This document shows positions 1-9,804 of a DNA stretch of 64,000 bases, one piece after another. The stretch spans positions 22,332,268 to 22,396,267 of the forward strand of contig NC_071355.1 in assembly GCF_943734655.1 (NCBI RefSeq), in the 5' to 3' direction. The notes beneath the pieces were generated by a model. It ran no database searches. It was not told where the DNA came from and was given only the letters and a program-made list of their open reading frames with translations. Source of the stretch: Sabethes cyaneus (lineage: Eukaryota > Arthropoda > Insecta > Diptera > Culicidae). Every line of letters begins with the position of its first letter. The stretch's first letter is position 1. Made by a program: the position numbers and the translations under genes.

Positions 1-435
1 GAATTCGTCTTTGTCATCATCGGTACTTCCGAGGTGAAGGCTGTGCAGGTTAATTATGCTTATATTGAAGAATCGGCCCTTGATTCTTAATCTGCACATT
101 CGGGGGTTGATCGGCCACCACCCGATCACCCGCTTCTGCATCTCGCCCATCACTATAAAAGCTGTACACAGCTCGTGTGTATTGCTGCAGCTCTGGTAGA
201 TGGTATGACCATCTCTCAACGTACGTACCATCGTTTCTTTCCAGCATACCTCCTGCAGCACTACGATATCGAACTTGCGGCTCTTCACTTCTTTAGAAAA
301 CAAGTGGATACTTCCGAGGAAATTTAGAGACCGACAGTTCCATGTTCCTAATTTCCCATCGTTAGTCCGTTTTGGTCGCCTGGGTCTTTGCCGATTGTTC
401 CGATTAGAATTATTTTTATTACTTACGGAGTCCAT
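1..435 (-). CDS. RTE-type non-LTR retrotransposon ORF, endonuclease N-terminus (runs off window edge)
   Basis: Reading the minus strand from the ATG at 435 gives 145 codons without a stop, still open at base 1. After a basic, Asn-rich leader comes the endonuclease start (GTWNCRSLNFLGS), then FDIVVLQEVCWK, where the Glu is the expected metal-binding residue of an APE-type endonuclease. Further on are GWWPINPRMCRLRIKGRFFN and a STDDDKDEF stretch. These are characteristic of the RTE/craniofacial-development-protein-2-like ORFs common in mosquito genomes. The enzyme would nick target DNA to prime reverse transcription. The reverse transcriptase part lies outside the window, so completeness cannot be judged. 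Several diverged relatives occur in this window at 14, 15.6, 22.4, 40.8, 42.4, 43.7 and 58-60 kb. Confidence 0.8.
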   Translation of the reverse strand, partial: MDSVSNKNNSNRNNRQRPRRPKRTNDGKLGTWNCRSLNFLGSIHLFSKEVKSRKFDIVVLQEVCWKETMVRTLRDGHTIYQSCSNTHELCTAFIVMGEMQKRVIGWWPINPRMCRLRIKGRFFNISIINLHSLHLGSTDDDKDEF

Positions 436-657
436 TGCTTTGATTTTTTTAGTGGTTCAGGCTTGCAATGCCCGCAACCAACCCCACAGTATCGCCGGAG
501 GGCCAACGTAGCTCGAAGGAGCCCTCCTCTCCTGTCAGCACATGACCTTGGTTTCCACCGGGGTTGATTACCCGAACTCCACCGAGGTTGCTTGTATCCC
601 GGCTGGTACCACGAGGAAGTAGGGGTAGGAGTTGCTGGGTAAGAACCGCACCGCATC
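436..657 (-). other. Probable 5' untranslated leader of the RTE element
   Basis: This stretch lies directly upstream of the RTE ORF on the minus strand. It is GC-richer than the surroundings and stays open in more than one frame, which is usual for 5' leaders of this element type. No host gene was recognised in it. The boundary with the R1 fragment at about 658 is inferred from where R1-like coding begins on the other strand. Confidence 0.45.
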
Positions 658-1010
658 GTGATGGCAAAGATCAAAGGTCATGTGCCAACTAGGGAGCTGT
701 GCTCGGATAAGCTGAAGGCTATTGTGGATGAATTTTTCCCGAAGAACGACCCTACGATGTGGCCGCCAACGTCGTATAGTTTAAAAGAGGCGGATAATGT
801 TGAAGGTCTGTCAGTCTTCAGCCAGGAAAGCCTGCAGGACATCCAACATCACATAGACCGACATGTCTGCTGGATACATGCAGAAGAACTCCTGGAGAGG
901 ATTATCCTAAACAGGCTGACGATGTACACAGAAGGTGAACACGGTCTGTCAAGCATGCAGTTCAGATGCCGGAAATGAAAAATCCACTGTAGATAGTTAG
1001 ACTAGACGGA
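658..1010 (+). pseudogene. R1-clade non-LTR reverse transcriptase fragment, internally deleted
   Basis: An open frame of 106 codons joins two separate R1-type segments. The first has CSDKLKAIVDEFFPKNDPTM followed by WPPTSY, as in the linker before R1 reverse transcriptases. The second has ELLERIILNRLTMYTEGEHG and SSMQFRCRK, which matches the early RT segment KLLERII...GLSxMQFGFRKGKSTVDA. The RT sequence normally lying between them is missing, and the frame breaks at about 978 where GFRKGKSTVD would continue. It is a short relic with no expected function. The start of the relic may not be its ATG. Confidence 0.65.
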
Positions 1011-1255
1011 GCGAGATCGGGAGGCGGGTACACGGTGTCCAAGGAATTGCAGTGCGCCAGCCCATAAACGAATTAACTGGAGAAATACAGTCTGTTCATC
1101 AGGCTACATCTTAGGAAAGCCAATTGAACAGAGAACTTTCTAATGAAATAGGATTGTCTTTTAGACGCATAATCCAATGAACTGCTCAGAACTCTGCAAC
1201 TTGAAGACAATTTGCGCAGCAACACTTACCTGATGAAAATTTGTTCATACAATCG
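1011..1255. other. Unassigned spacer
   Basis: No ORF, repeat family or splice-like structure was recognised between the R1 fragment and the 3' end of the decayed minus-strand gene. Part of it may be 3' untranslated sequence of that gene. Confidence 0.3.
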
Positions 1256-2215
1256 TCAATTAGCAGACAGACTGTCCCTCTTTGTGCACAGTTCCATGCG
1301 TTTGAACTGTTGCCGATGGATTGATTTAAAGTTGGGCAGTTTTGTGACCTTTGCCGGTTTCACACTATCACTGGCTGCCAAATCTCTATGCTCCGACAGT
1401 GAACGTTTGCGTTGATTACTGCCCATAATGTTGCCACTTTTCTTCAACCGCTCGTCGATGGTATCTACCAGAATGGTACTGTTGGCCGGGCTGTGGAATG
1501 TCACTTTCTTTTTGGAGATTTCAGCATCACTAGCGGACAGAGACCGTTTACGACTATTCTACTCCGCAGCAGTCAGCTTTGGTGGCATTTCCGTAGCGTT
1601 TCGGGTGCTGGTGGTGCTACCTCCAGCAATTTCCTCGACGGTTTGCGTTTGAAGGGCTGTAGGAATTGGACTGTCAAATATTTCAATCACTTGTGGGACG
1701 CTGGATTGATGTTGATCGTCTGGTTTGTCAGGTGAAAATTTTTCCTCGCTCATGGCTATCTTGGATTTTGGAGTTTTGGGCGATGCTGGCAGCGGGGATG
1801 ATTCCAACTTCGCAACCATCGGTGTTTCTGGAATCCACTATAATCGACTCATTGTCACGGTCGTTCTCCGTGAAGGTGCAATTGGTGGGTTCGGCGGCGT
1901 TTTCCTCATCATCGAGATCGATGTCGGTCATATCTGGAGGTTTAGTTTCCGTCAGATCATCTTCTATCTCAGGTGCAACTGATGTGTTTGCAGATTCTGC
2001 TGGAGTTTCTTCAGGATTATCAGTTGGTTCTTTGATTGATTGATCGTGCAAAGCTACGTCGTCTAAATCATTATCGATGACATGTGTTGTATTAAACGAG
2101 CCATTACTAGACATGAGCACTGGACTAATCAGCTGTTCTGTTTCCAACATTGCTGCTGTTCCTTCGGTAGAACTTTCTAGAAATTCCAAGCATTCGAAAT
2201 GTTCATCTCTACTGT
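1256..2215 (-). pseudogene. 3' part of a decayed gene for an acidic nuclear-type protein, cut by the BEL insertion
   Basis: The minus strand encodes a low-complexity, acidic, Ser/Thr/Pro-rich protein (for example TDIDLDDEENAAEPT and PQVIEIFDSPIP). A basic C-terminal part follows, with KKKVTFHSPANSTI, LVDTIDERLKKSG and LPNFKSIHRQQFKRME. KVTF fits the protein phosphatase 1 docking motif [RK]VxF. The PNFKxIHxxxFxRM segment resembles the NuSAP motif, and KVTF...DTIDERL is also reminiscent of RIF1 tails, so family assignment is tentative. Two lesions are visible: a frameshift near 1828-1835 (VDS to ETPMVAKL) and an in-frame TAG at 1556-1558 after PPKLTAAE, with clear continuation (NSRKRSLSASDAEI) in the same frame. 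The upstream part resumes beyond the BEL element at 9516. The natural stop may be the one at 1256. Confidence 0.6.
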
Positions 2216-2890
2216 TGTGCTGAAAACCGGTATACATGCCCTTAGCGAAGAGCGCCGATCCAGCAGATAGTGATGATTTGATAAGCTGACAGCCTTTAGT
2301 GTAGCATAACGAAAGTATAAACAAAAGATCTGTTGAAAAGTTTAGATTCATTTGTTCTCCGATTAGGTATCATTTATTCCTAAATTAAAATACTAGTGAA
2401 GCAAATAACTTTATCGAAGTTCGTCCGCAAAATAATAACGGTATTGATTACGTATCTGTGCGGTAAATTATTCATCTAACTATCTCTTAGGCTAGTTAAA
2501 TAAAAAAGAATGTGCAAATTTCAGGTTAAAGTGCAAGTGGCTATCTTCGATTGAATTAAACTGTTTCGCTCGTAGAATCTATTACATAAAGGGTGCGCGC
2601 CGTTAAGCCGCCATCCAAAGCAAAGGTATATTAATACAATATATTATTAATGTGAATATCTAAAGCTAAAGAAGAAAAAAAATTTAACTATGTTTAGATT
2701 AAAAAGCGTTTCGGAAAACTCGCCAACCGTTTTGTAGTACGAGGTTGTAGGGAAAAAACTATTAATTGTAAGTGAAACAAATTTGATTTAATATCCAAAT
2801 TATTAAAATAAATATTGATTGCAGTTTAAGCTGCTTTTGAAGCTGCTAAGGAAACGTGGTGCATTTTCCTCAAGGTAAATCCGAACAAAC
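2216..2890 (+). repeat. 5' LTR of the BEL element
   Basis: This 675-bp sequence recurs at 8841-9515. It would carry the element's promoter and polyadenylation signals. The first bases also extend the minus-strand ORF of the interrupted gene artificially, so the apparent protein start at 2351 is LTR-encoded and not part of that gene. Confidence 0.92.
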
Positions 2891-2929
2891 TTAAAAATTA
2901 ATAGTCGGATTTGTACCTAACCTCTAACG

Positions 2930-5900
2930 ATGGTGAGAGCTGGAAACTTTACGTTAACCCCGTGCAGTAGCTGTGGGAATACGTCGGAAATCGACGAAGG
3001 CATGGTTGCCTGCGACAACTGTGATATGTGGTTTCATTATCGGTGTGTACGCGAAACTGAGGAATCACTTCAACACCAAGAGAAATGGTTTTGTCCGTCT
3101 GAGACCTGCAAAAAGACAGGTGAAGAGTACCTCAAAAAGGCAGACGATGCCAGCAAAGGAGCCAAGCCGAAGAAATTGCCCGTACCTGATGAACAATCGG
3201 ACAAGTCTAGCACCAAGTCCGACCGTCAACCGATTTCCACTCTGGATAAAAAACTAAAAGCGTTGGAGAAGGAGCAAAAGACGAAAGAAAAGGAAATAGA
3301 GATGGAGCGAGTACTGAGGGAAAAGCGGATGCAAATGGACCGAACCCTGAAGGAAAAGCAACTGCAAATGGAAAACGAGTTGAGAGACAAGGAAATGCTG
3401 CAGGAGAAGGAATTATTGGAAAAGGCGCTGCGAGACCAGCAAGCTCATGCTGATCGTATGCAAAAGATGCGGGATACGTATAAAAATGCAATGATAGACG
3501 TTGCGAGCAATGCTGACGCGCGTCATCAAAATAAAAAGGCGCAGAATGAACCGAATGTCGATAAGAGCATGTCAGCATTGGAGAAGGAAAATACCACTAC
3601 ACCGTTGCGCAATCCGAGAGTCACAGTACACAATGTATCGGAAAAGCGACAAACAGCTGGCGTAAGAAAACGACGTGAAATCGCGGAATCAGAAAGTTCG
3701 GAGGATGAGTACGGTTCCACTGGAGAAAGCAGCGACGATGATAGCGATGATGAAGAGGTCGAAAGCGTTAATTCGACACCCGATTCGGAAAGCGACGAAG
3801 AGTTGAAATCGTCGGAAGAAAGTTCAAAATTGCGGAAGAAGAAGTTAGCCTCAAACGGGCTGGGGTTAAATCCTACTAGGCCGACCAAAGCTCAGTTGTC
3901 TGCGCGTAGCGGAATCACGAAAAAACTTCCCATTTTTACGGGAAAGCCTGAAGAGTGGCCTTTGTTCATTGGCAGCTACGAGGCCTCTACCAAAGCTTGT
4001 GGGTTCAACGACGTGGAAAATTTAGTCCGCTTGCAGGAGAGCCTGAAAGGCTCTGCCTTGGAAAGCGTTCGTGGACAACTGTTGTTGCCTAAGTCGGTGC
4101 CAAAAGTAATTAGCAAATTGCGTTTACTCTATGGCCGTCCGGAGCAGCTGTTGCATTGTCATCTCGAGAAGGTGAAAAGATTGGAGTCCCCAAAAGCTGA
4201 AAAGCTAGAAACATTTATCCCATTCGGGAATGCGGTGGAACAGTTATGTGACCACCTGGAAGCAGCAGGGCTGAACCAACATTTAATTAATCCGCTTCTA
4301 ATTCAGGATTTGGTGGACAAGCTGCCGGCTAGAGACAAGCGAGAGTGGGTGCGTTTCCGCAACAAACGAAAAATTCAAACGTTAAGAACGTTTTCGGATT
4401 TTCTAGCCAAAATCGTGCTAGAAGCGTGTGAAGCCAACGTAGCCGTCGAGTATGTGCCAGCATCCAGTAACAAATATAGGGGTGCCAGAAAAGAAAGGTC
4501 CAAGGAAAGGGGAGCGGTGTTCAACCATAGTTACGCTGAAAATCCGACGAATAACCAGATATCTAGCGCAAAACCGTGTAAAGTCTGCAAAAGAACGGAT
4601 CACCGTCTTAGATTCTGTCAAGACTTTAAAGCACTAGCCTTCGCCGATCGCATGAAGATTGTCGAAAGATGCAAGCTGTGCAAAATTTGCCTTAACGAAC
4701 ATGGTAACGCTCCATGTAAATTTAAAATAAAATGCAACGTTGGGGAATGCCGACAGCGCCATCATCCGCTGCTACACTCAGCTAATAACGAAGTTGTCAT
4801 CAATACACATATACGATCGTCGGGATCAATTTTATTTCGAATCATTCCAGTGACTCTGCATTGCGGAGAAAAGAGCGTAAAAACGCTAGCGTTTCTCGAC
4901 GAAGGTGCCTCTATCACCCTGGTAGAGCGCTCGATAACTGACCAACTAGGTGCTGAAGGAGTCAAGCAACCGTTGACTATAAAATGGACTGCTGATGTCA
5001 CGAGAACTGAACCTGATTCTAGAAAGCTGAACCTGTGGACCTCCGCTCCGGGAATGAATGGGAAAATATTGCTCAAATCTGTACAAACCGTCGCAAAACT
5101 TCTGCTGCCAAAACAGGCACTCAACGTCGACGAAGTGACTACTAAATATAACCATCTCTGCGACCTGCCTATCGCATCGTATACTGACAGTCATCCTGGC
5201 TTGCTCATCGGTCTGAACAACCTACATGCAATTGCTCCAATAGAAGCTAGGATTCGGGATGTAGGAGAGCCAATAGCTGTTCGGTCGAAGTTGGGGTGGT
5301 CTGTTTACGGTCCATTGCCCAACGGAACAAGTAGTGAAAACACCATTGGGCACCATGGTGAAGTGAGCAACGAGGATATATACAATCTGTTAAAAACCCA
5401 ATATAGGCTGGAGGAACCTATGGCGGCTGTAATTCAAGAAACGAAAGATGAGAAGAGAGCCAGGGAAATTCTACAGCGCACTACAGTACGAATTGGTGAT
5501 CGATTTGAGACCGGTTTATTGTGGCGTACCGATGATCCTGTGTTTCCTGATAGTCTTCCGATGGCCCGTCGAAGGCTAAGGCAGTTAGAACAGCGCTTGG
5601 TAAAGTGTCCGGAGCTTTATGAGAAGTTTCGACAACAAATAGACGGATATCTGCAGAAGGGATACGCTCACCTGGCGACGTCGAAAGAATTAGCGGAAAC
5701 CGATCATCGGAAGCGGTGGTATCTTCCACTCAACGCAGTTGTAAAACCGAAGAAGCCTGGAAGTATACGTCTCGTGTGGGATGCCGCAGCTACGGTGAAC
5801 GGGGTGTCCCTCAACAGCCAGCTACTCAAAGGGCCTGACATGCTGACACCGTTAACATCAGTAATCAGTCTTTTCCGTGAGCGTCGCATAGCGTTCGGGG

Positions 5901-8848
5901 CAGATATACGCGAGATGTATCACCAGCTGAAAATACGCGAGGCTGACAAGCAATCACAACGATTTCTGTTTAGGAAAAACCCACAGGATGAACCGAGTGT
6001 GTACATCATGGATGTTGCCACGTTTGGGTCGACCAGTTCTCCATGTTCGGCCCAATACGTCAAAAATCTTAATGCATCAGAGTTCTCAGCAGAATATCCG
6101 GAGGCAGCGTCAGCAATCATCAACAAACACTACGTTGACGACTATTTTGATAGTGTAGATACGATTGAAGATGCAGTACGTCGAGCAAAAGAGGTAAAAT
6201 ATATACATTCGAAAGCAGGCTTTGAGATTAGAAATTGGGTCTCGAACTCTGCGGAAGTGCTCCGTTCCTTAGGTGAAAATGATCAGGCTCCAGCTATCCA
6301 TTTTAACGTCGACAAGTCTACAGAAAATGAACGGGTTCTTGGAATTATATGGAACCCACGGCAAGATAATTTCTCTTTCGCTACTGACCATCGTCCCCAT
6401 CTTAAACCATATTTTGATGGCAGTGAACGACCAACTAAACGACTGGTGCTAAGTTGCGTGATGGGTTTTTTTGATCCGCTGGGGCTTCTTGCTCCATTTA
6501 CCATCCACGGGAAAATGCTCATCCAGGATCTTTGGCGTGCAGGTTGTAGTTGGGATGAAGAAGTGGATGCTGAATCGCTACAAAAATGGGAACGCTGGAC
6601 TAGTCTTTTGTCGCAAGTAGAGAACGTTCGTATTCCACGATGCTATCTGGGCGATCATCATTCCTCCAATATCGACTCTCTTCAACTGCACATTTTTATG
6701 GATGCAAGCGAGCAGGCGTATGGTTGCGTTGCCTACCTGAGGGTCGTAGTGAATGAAAGGGTAACGTGTCGTCTGATAATGTCTCGTAATAAAGTCGCTC
6801 CGTTGAAACGACAGTCGGTTCCACGGCTCGAGTTAATGGCGGCAGTTTTAGGTTCCCGACTGTCGTGTACCGTCAAAGCCAACCACTCTCTTCCTATTGG
6901 CAAACAGTTTCTCTGGACAGATTCACAGACGGTACTTAGTTGGATCCGCTCCGACCAATTCAAATTCAAACAGTTTGTGGCGTTTCGTATTGGTGAAATA
7001 CGGGAAAATACGAACGTCTCCGACTGGCGCTGGGTCCCAACGAAATTAAACATTGCCGATGTATTGACAAAGTGGGGACAGGGACCGCCGTTAGAATCAA
7101 ATAGTCCCTGGTTCAAGGGACCAGATTTTTTGTTGGAGCCCGAGACTCGATGGCCGATCAGAACGTTACCGGATGTCGATACCGAGGAAGAAATGCGTGC
7201 CTGTTTACTATATCACGATACAGTTCATTCGTTTTCCGTGGTCAACGTCGATTCAACGTATCGTTGGGTTCGACTTCTTCGAATCACGGCTAGTGTGCTC
7301 AGATTTATTGCAAACTGTCGTAGGAAGAAGGCGGGTCAACCAATTGTAGTGTCCATGGCGTCTCCGGCCCAGGAACGTCTGCTCAAAGCTAAGCCACAGT
7401 TCTATCAGCAACCTCTTCAGCAGGACGAGTTACATGCGGCAGAAACTATCTTATGGAGGCAGGCTCAACACGATGTATTCCCGGAGGAAGTGAGGACGCT
7501 CGAAAGAAACCGGGACAGAAAACCGGAACAAACTCCTGATCGAATTGTTAAAACCAGCCCCGTCTACAAGCTGTGTCCAATTCTTGACACTGAAAATGTT
7601 ATGCGCGTTGGTGGTAGATTGCAGTATGCGGACTGTGCTTCTTTCGACGTTAAACACCCCGTTATACTGCCTAAAAATCACGCGGTGACCGATAAACTGA
7701 TTCTCTTTTACCATGAAAAGCTCGGCCATGGTAATCGAGAGACAGTGTTCAATGAACTGCGCCAGCGATTCCACATCCCCAAGCTGAGGTCGGCGATAGC
7801 GAAGGTAGCGAAATGTTGTATGTGGTGTCGAGTTAACCGTTGTCAACCACAAGTACCTATGATGGCGCCTCTGCCTGTACAACGCGTGACGCCACGACTT
7901 CGCCCGTTCAGTTCGGTAGGCGTGGACTACCTGGGACCCGTGGAAGTATCCGTAGGTCGGCGATGTGAAAAAAGATGGGTGGCGCTTTTCACCTGTTTAG
8001 TGGTGCGCGCAGTCCACCTTGAAGTAGTGCACAGTTTGACAACGCAATCGTGCCAAATGGCGATCCGGCGGTTCATGACCGACAGGGGAGTGCCGGATGA
8101 AATTTTCTCCGATAATGGCACAAATTTCAAAGGAGCGAAAAATGAATGGGAGAAAATGCAACGAGTCGAATATGAATGCGCAGAAACCGTTACCAGTCCA
8201 ACGATGAAGTGGAACTTTATTCCCCCAGGTACCCCGCACATGGGCGGTATTTGGGAACGCATGGTGCGATCGGTGAAGGAGATATTGCGGACGCTGGAAG
8301 ACGGTCGAAAGTTGACGGACGAGGTCCTACTGACATCGTTGTCTGAAGCAAAAGACATGATCAATTCTCGTCCTTTGGTTTATCTGCCTCAGGACTCGGA
8401 AAAATCCGAGGCAATTACACCAAATCATTTCCTTCGTGGTGCTGTAAAGGGGGCGGACCTGGTCGTGGACGGTTCTACGGACTTCGCAGAGGCTCTGCGG
8501 AACGCGTATAAGCAATCGCAGCATTTGGCTGATAAGATGTGGGAGCGCTGGGTTAAAGAGTACTTGCCAACGTTGAATAAACGACCAAAGTGGATCGAAG
8601 ACCGAAAACAAATGGAGGTAGGAGATTTGGTATTTATCGTCGATGGAAAACACCGGAAGCAGTGGATCCGGGGAATCGTCGAACAAGTTTGTTTGAGCGG
8701 CGATGGCAGAATACGGCAGGTAGAAGTTCGAACGGCTAAAGGTGTTTTCAAGAGAGCTGTGGCTAATTTAGCGGTTATCGAGATTTCTGGTAAATCCGGC
8801 ACTTCCGGTGATGGACCGGAACCGAAGTTACGGGCTGGGGTGTGCTGA
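2930..8848 (+). CDS. BEL/Pao Gag-Pol polyprotein with N-terminal PHD finger
   Basis: One uninterrupted ORF of 1972 residues. Residues about 12-60 form a PHD-type zinc finger (CSSCGNTSEIDEG, CDNCDMWFHYRC, WFCPSETC). A long charged coiled coil (about 95-180) and an acidic linker follow. The DUF1759-type gag starts near residue 330 (PIFTGKPEEWPLF). Zinc-binding Cys/His clusters (CKVCKRTDHRLRFC, CKLCKICLNEHG) lie near 550-610. A DUF1758-type protease has LAFLDEGASITLV, with DEG in place of DS/TG. RT carries IREMYHQLKI and HYVDDYFDS; an RNase H region follows (FMDASEQAYG). Integrase has its HHCC zinc finger (CCMWC), then VGVDYLGP, SDNGTNFKG and GGIWERMVRSVKE for the D,D,E triad. A DUF5641-like tail ends the protein. 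The stop (8846-8848) lies inside the 3' LTR, so the last codons are LTR-encoded. The ATG at 2930 is the first in frame after the LTR. No disabling lesion is visible. Confidence 0.92.
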   Translation: MVRAGNFTLTPCSSCGNTSEIDEGMVACDNCDMWFHYRCVRETEESLQHQEKWFCPSETCKKTGEEYLKKADDASKGAKPKKLPVPDEQSDKSSTKSDRQPISTLDKKLKALEKEQKTKEKEIEMERVLREKRMQMDRTLKEKQLQMENELRDKEMLQEKELLEKALRDQQAHADRMQKMRDTYKNAMIDVASNADARHQNKKAQNEPNVDKSMSALEKENTTTPLRNPRVTVHNVSEKRQTAGVRKRREIAESESSEDEYGSTGESSDDDSDDEEVESVNSTPDSESDEELKSSEESSKLRKKKLASNGLGLNPTRPTKAQLSARSGITKKLPIFTGKPEEWPLFIGSYEASTKACGFNDVENLVRLQESLKGSALESVRGQLLLPKSVPKVISKLRLLYGRPEQLLHCHLEKVKRLESPKAEKLETFIPFGNAVEQLCDHLEAAGLNQHLINPLLIQDLVDKLPARDKREWVRFRNKRKIQTLRTFSDFLAKIVLEACEANVAVEYVPASSNKYRGARKERSKERGAVFNHSYAENPTNNQISSAKPCKVCKRTDHRLRFCQDFKALAFADRMKIVERCKLCKICLNEHGNAPCKFKIKCNVGECRQRHHPLLHSANNEVVINTHIRSSGSILFRIIPVTLHCGEKSVKTLAFLDEGASITLVERSITDQLGAEGVKQPLTIKWTADVTRTEPDSRKLNLWTSAPGMNGKILLKSVQTVAKLLLPKQALNVDEVTTKYNHLCDLPIASYTDSHPGLLIGLNNLHAIAPIEARIRDVGEPIAVRSKLGWSVYGPLPNGTSSENTIGHHGEVSNEDIYNLLKTQYRLEEPMAAVIQETKDEKRAREILQRTTVRIGDRFETGLLWRTDDPVFPDSLPMARRRLRQLEQRLVKCPELYEKFRQQIDGYLQKGYAHLATSKELAETDHRKRWYLPLNAVVKPKKPGSIRLVWDAAATVNGVSLNSQLLKGPDMLTPLTSVISLFRERRIAFGADIREMYHQLKIREADKQSQRFLFRKNPQDEPSVYIMDVATFGSTSSPCSAQYVKNLNASEFSAEYPEAASAIINKHYVDDYFDSVDTIEDAVRRAKEVKYIHSKAGFEIRNWVSNSAEVLRSLGENDQAPAIHFNVDKSTENERVLGIIWNPRQDNFSFATDHRPHLKPYFDGSERPTKRLVLSCVMGFFDPLGLLAPFTIHGKMLIQDLWRAGCSWDEEVDAESLQKWERWTSLLSQVENVRIPRCYLGDHHSSNIDSLQLHIFMDASEQAYGCVAYLRVVVNERVTCRLIMSRNKVAPLKRQSVPRLELMAAVLGSRLSCTVKANHSLPIGKQFLWTDSQTVLSWIRSDQFKFKQFVAFRIGEIRENTNVSDWRWVPTKLNIADVLTKWGQGPPLESNSPWFKGPDFLLEPETRWPIRTLPDVDTEEEMRACLLYHDTVHSFSVVNVDSTYRWVRLLRITASVLRFIANCRRKKAGQPIVVSMASPAQERLLKAKPQFYQQPLQQDELHAAETILWRQAQHDVFPEEVRTLERNRDRKPEQTPDRIVKTSPVYKLCPILDTENVMRVGGRLQYADCASFDVKHPVILPKNHAVTDKLILFYHEKLGHGNRETVFNELRQRFHIPKLRSAIAKVAKCCMWCRVNRCQPQVPMMAPLPVQRVTPRLRPFSSVGVDYLGPVEVSVGRRCEKRWVALFTCLVVRAVHLEVVHSLTTQSCQMAIRRFMTDRGVPDEIFSDNGTNFKGAKNEWEKMQRVEYECAETVTSPTMKWNFIPPGTPHMGGIWERMVRSVKEILRTLEDGRKLTDEVLLTSLSEAKDMINSRPLVYLPQDSEKSEAITPNHFLRGAVKGADLVVDGSTDFAEALRNAYKQSQHLADKMWERWVKEYLPTLNKRPKWIEDRKQMEVGDLVFIVDGKHRKQWIRGIVEQVCLSGDGRIRQVEVRTAKGVFKRAVANLAVIEISGKSGTSGDGPEPKLRAGVC
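8831..8840 (+). other. Polypurine tract of the BEL element
   Basis: The 10 bases CGGGCTGGGG immediately precede the 3' LTR and sit inside the last codons of the polyprotein. This is the expected place and composition for the plus-strand primer, although it contains two pyrimidines. Confidence 0.55.
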
Positions 8849-9515
8849 AAACCGGTATACATGCCCTTAGCGAAGAGCGCCGATCCAGCAGATAGTGATG
8901 ATTTGATAAGCTGACAGCCTTTAGTGTAGCATAACGAAAGTATAAACAAAAGATCTGTTGAAAAGTTTAGATTCATTTGTTCTCCGATTAGGTATCATTT
9001 ATTCCTAAATTAAAATACTAGTGAAGCAAATAACTTTATCGAAGTTCGTCCGCAAAATAATAACGGTATTGATTACGTATCTGTGCGGTAAATTATTCAT
9101 CTAACTATCTCTTAGGCTAGTTAAATAAAAAAGAATGTGCAAATTTCAGGTTAAAGTGCAAGTGGCTATCTTCGATTGAATTAAACTGTTTCGCTCGTAG
9201 AATCTATTACATAAAGGGTGCGCGCCGTTAAGCCGCCATCCAAAGCAAAGGTATATTAATACAATATATTATTAATGTGAATATCTAAAGCTAAAGAAGA
9301 AAAAAAATTTAACTATGTTTAGATTAAAAAGCGTTTCGGAAAACTCGCCAACCGTTTTGTAGTACGAGGTTGTAGGGAAAAAACTATTAATTGTAAGTGA
9401 AACAAATTTGATTTAATATCCAAATTATTAAAATAAATATTGATTGCAGTTTAAGCTGCTTTTGAAGCTGCTAAGGAAACGTGGTGCATTTTCCTCAAGG
9501 TAAATCCGAACAAAC
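8841..9515 (+). repeat. 3' LTR of the BEL element
   Basis: Second copy of the 675-bp LTR. It begins within the final codons of the polyprotein (GVC then stop) and ends CCGAACAAAC, directly before the resumed minus-strand host-like coding sequence. Confidence 0.92.
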
Positions 9516-9765
9516 ATTTGTGAACATTTTCCCTTAAGTCTTCATCAACTTTTAGCGCTTCAGAAAAGCTGTTACTTGCCGACATTTCTGTATTTTGGGT
9601 AACAGTAGGAGCGTTGTGAACTAATTCATCTACAGTAATTTCAGTACTGAGCGTATCAAGATCTTCTTGTGGTTTACCCTCATCCGACTTAGTCTCAATT
9701 AATTGCTCAGGAATCTGCTGTTCTACTGTTCTACTGCTGTTGACAGTAAACCGATGGGAAAATTG
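9516..9765 (-). pseudogene. Upstream part of the decayed nuclear-type protein gene
   Basis: The minus strand is open from a TGA near 9763 down to the LTR boundary. It encodes the same kind of acidic protein (QQIPEQLIETKSDEGKPQED, SASNSFSEALKVDEDLRE, ending NVHK). If the BEL element is removed, the codon split at the junction becomes TAC and the frame runs straight into SRDEHFECLEF at 2215. This supports one gene interrupted by the insertion. Its 5' end is missing: a few bases upstream the sequence changes to an unrelated DUF1091 fragment. Confidence 0.6.
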
Positions 9766-9804
9766 TCAGAATAACGCTGACGGAATCGTTGACGCAGCAT
9801 TCTT

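Larger units (their letters stand above)
2216..9515 (+). mobile_element. Full-length BEL/Pao LTR retrotransposon
   Basis: A 7.3-kb element consists of two 675-bp direct repeats (2216-2890 and 8841-9515) around a single long ORF. The LTRs start TGTGCTGAAAACC and end CCGAACAAAC. On direct reading I saw no difference between them, which implies a recent insertion. A purine-rich tract (GGGCTGGGG, ending at 8840) abuts the 3' LTR. Domain order is PHD, gag, protease, RT, RNase H, integrase, as in BEL/Pao. No target-site duplication was found: the 5 bases before are ACTGT and those after are ATTTG. The element interrupts a decayed minus-strand host-like gene whose reading frame matches on both sides. 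Confidence 0.93.

Noticed and set aside
3207..8686. Minus-strand ORFs of 80-145 codons inside the BEL polyprotein
   Set aside because: They are antisense shadows of the polyprotein; no independent domain was seen.
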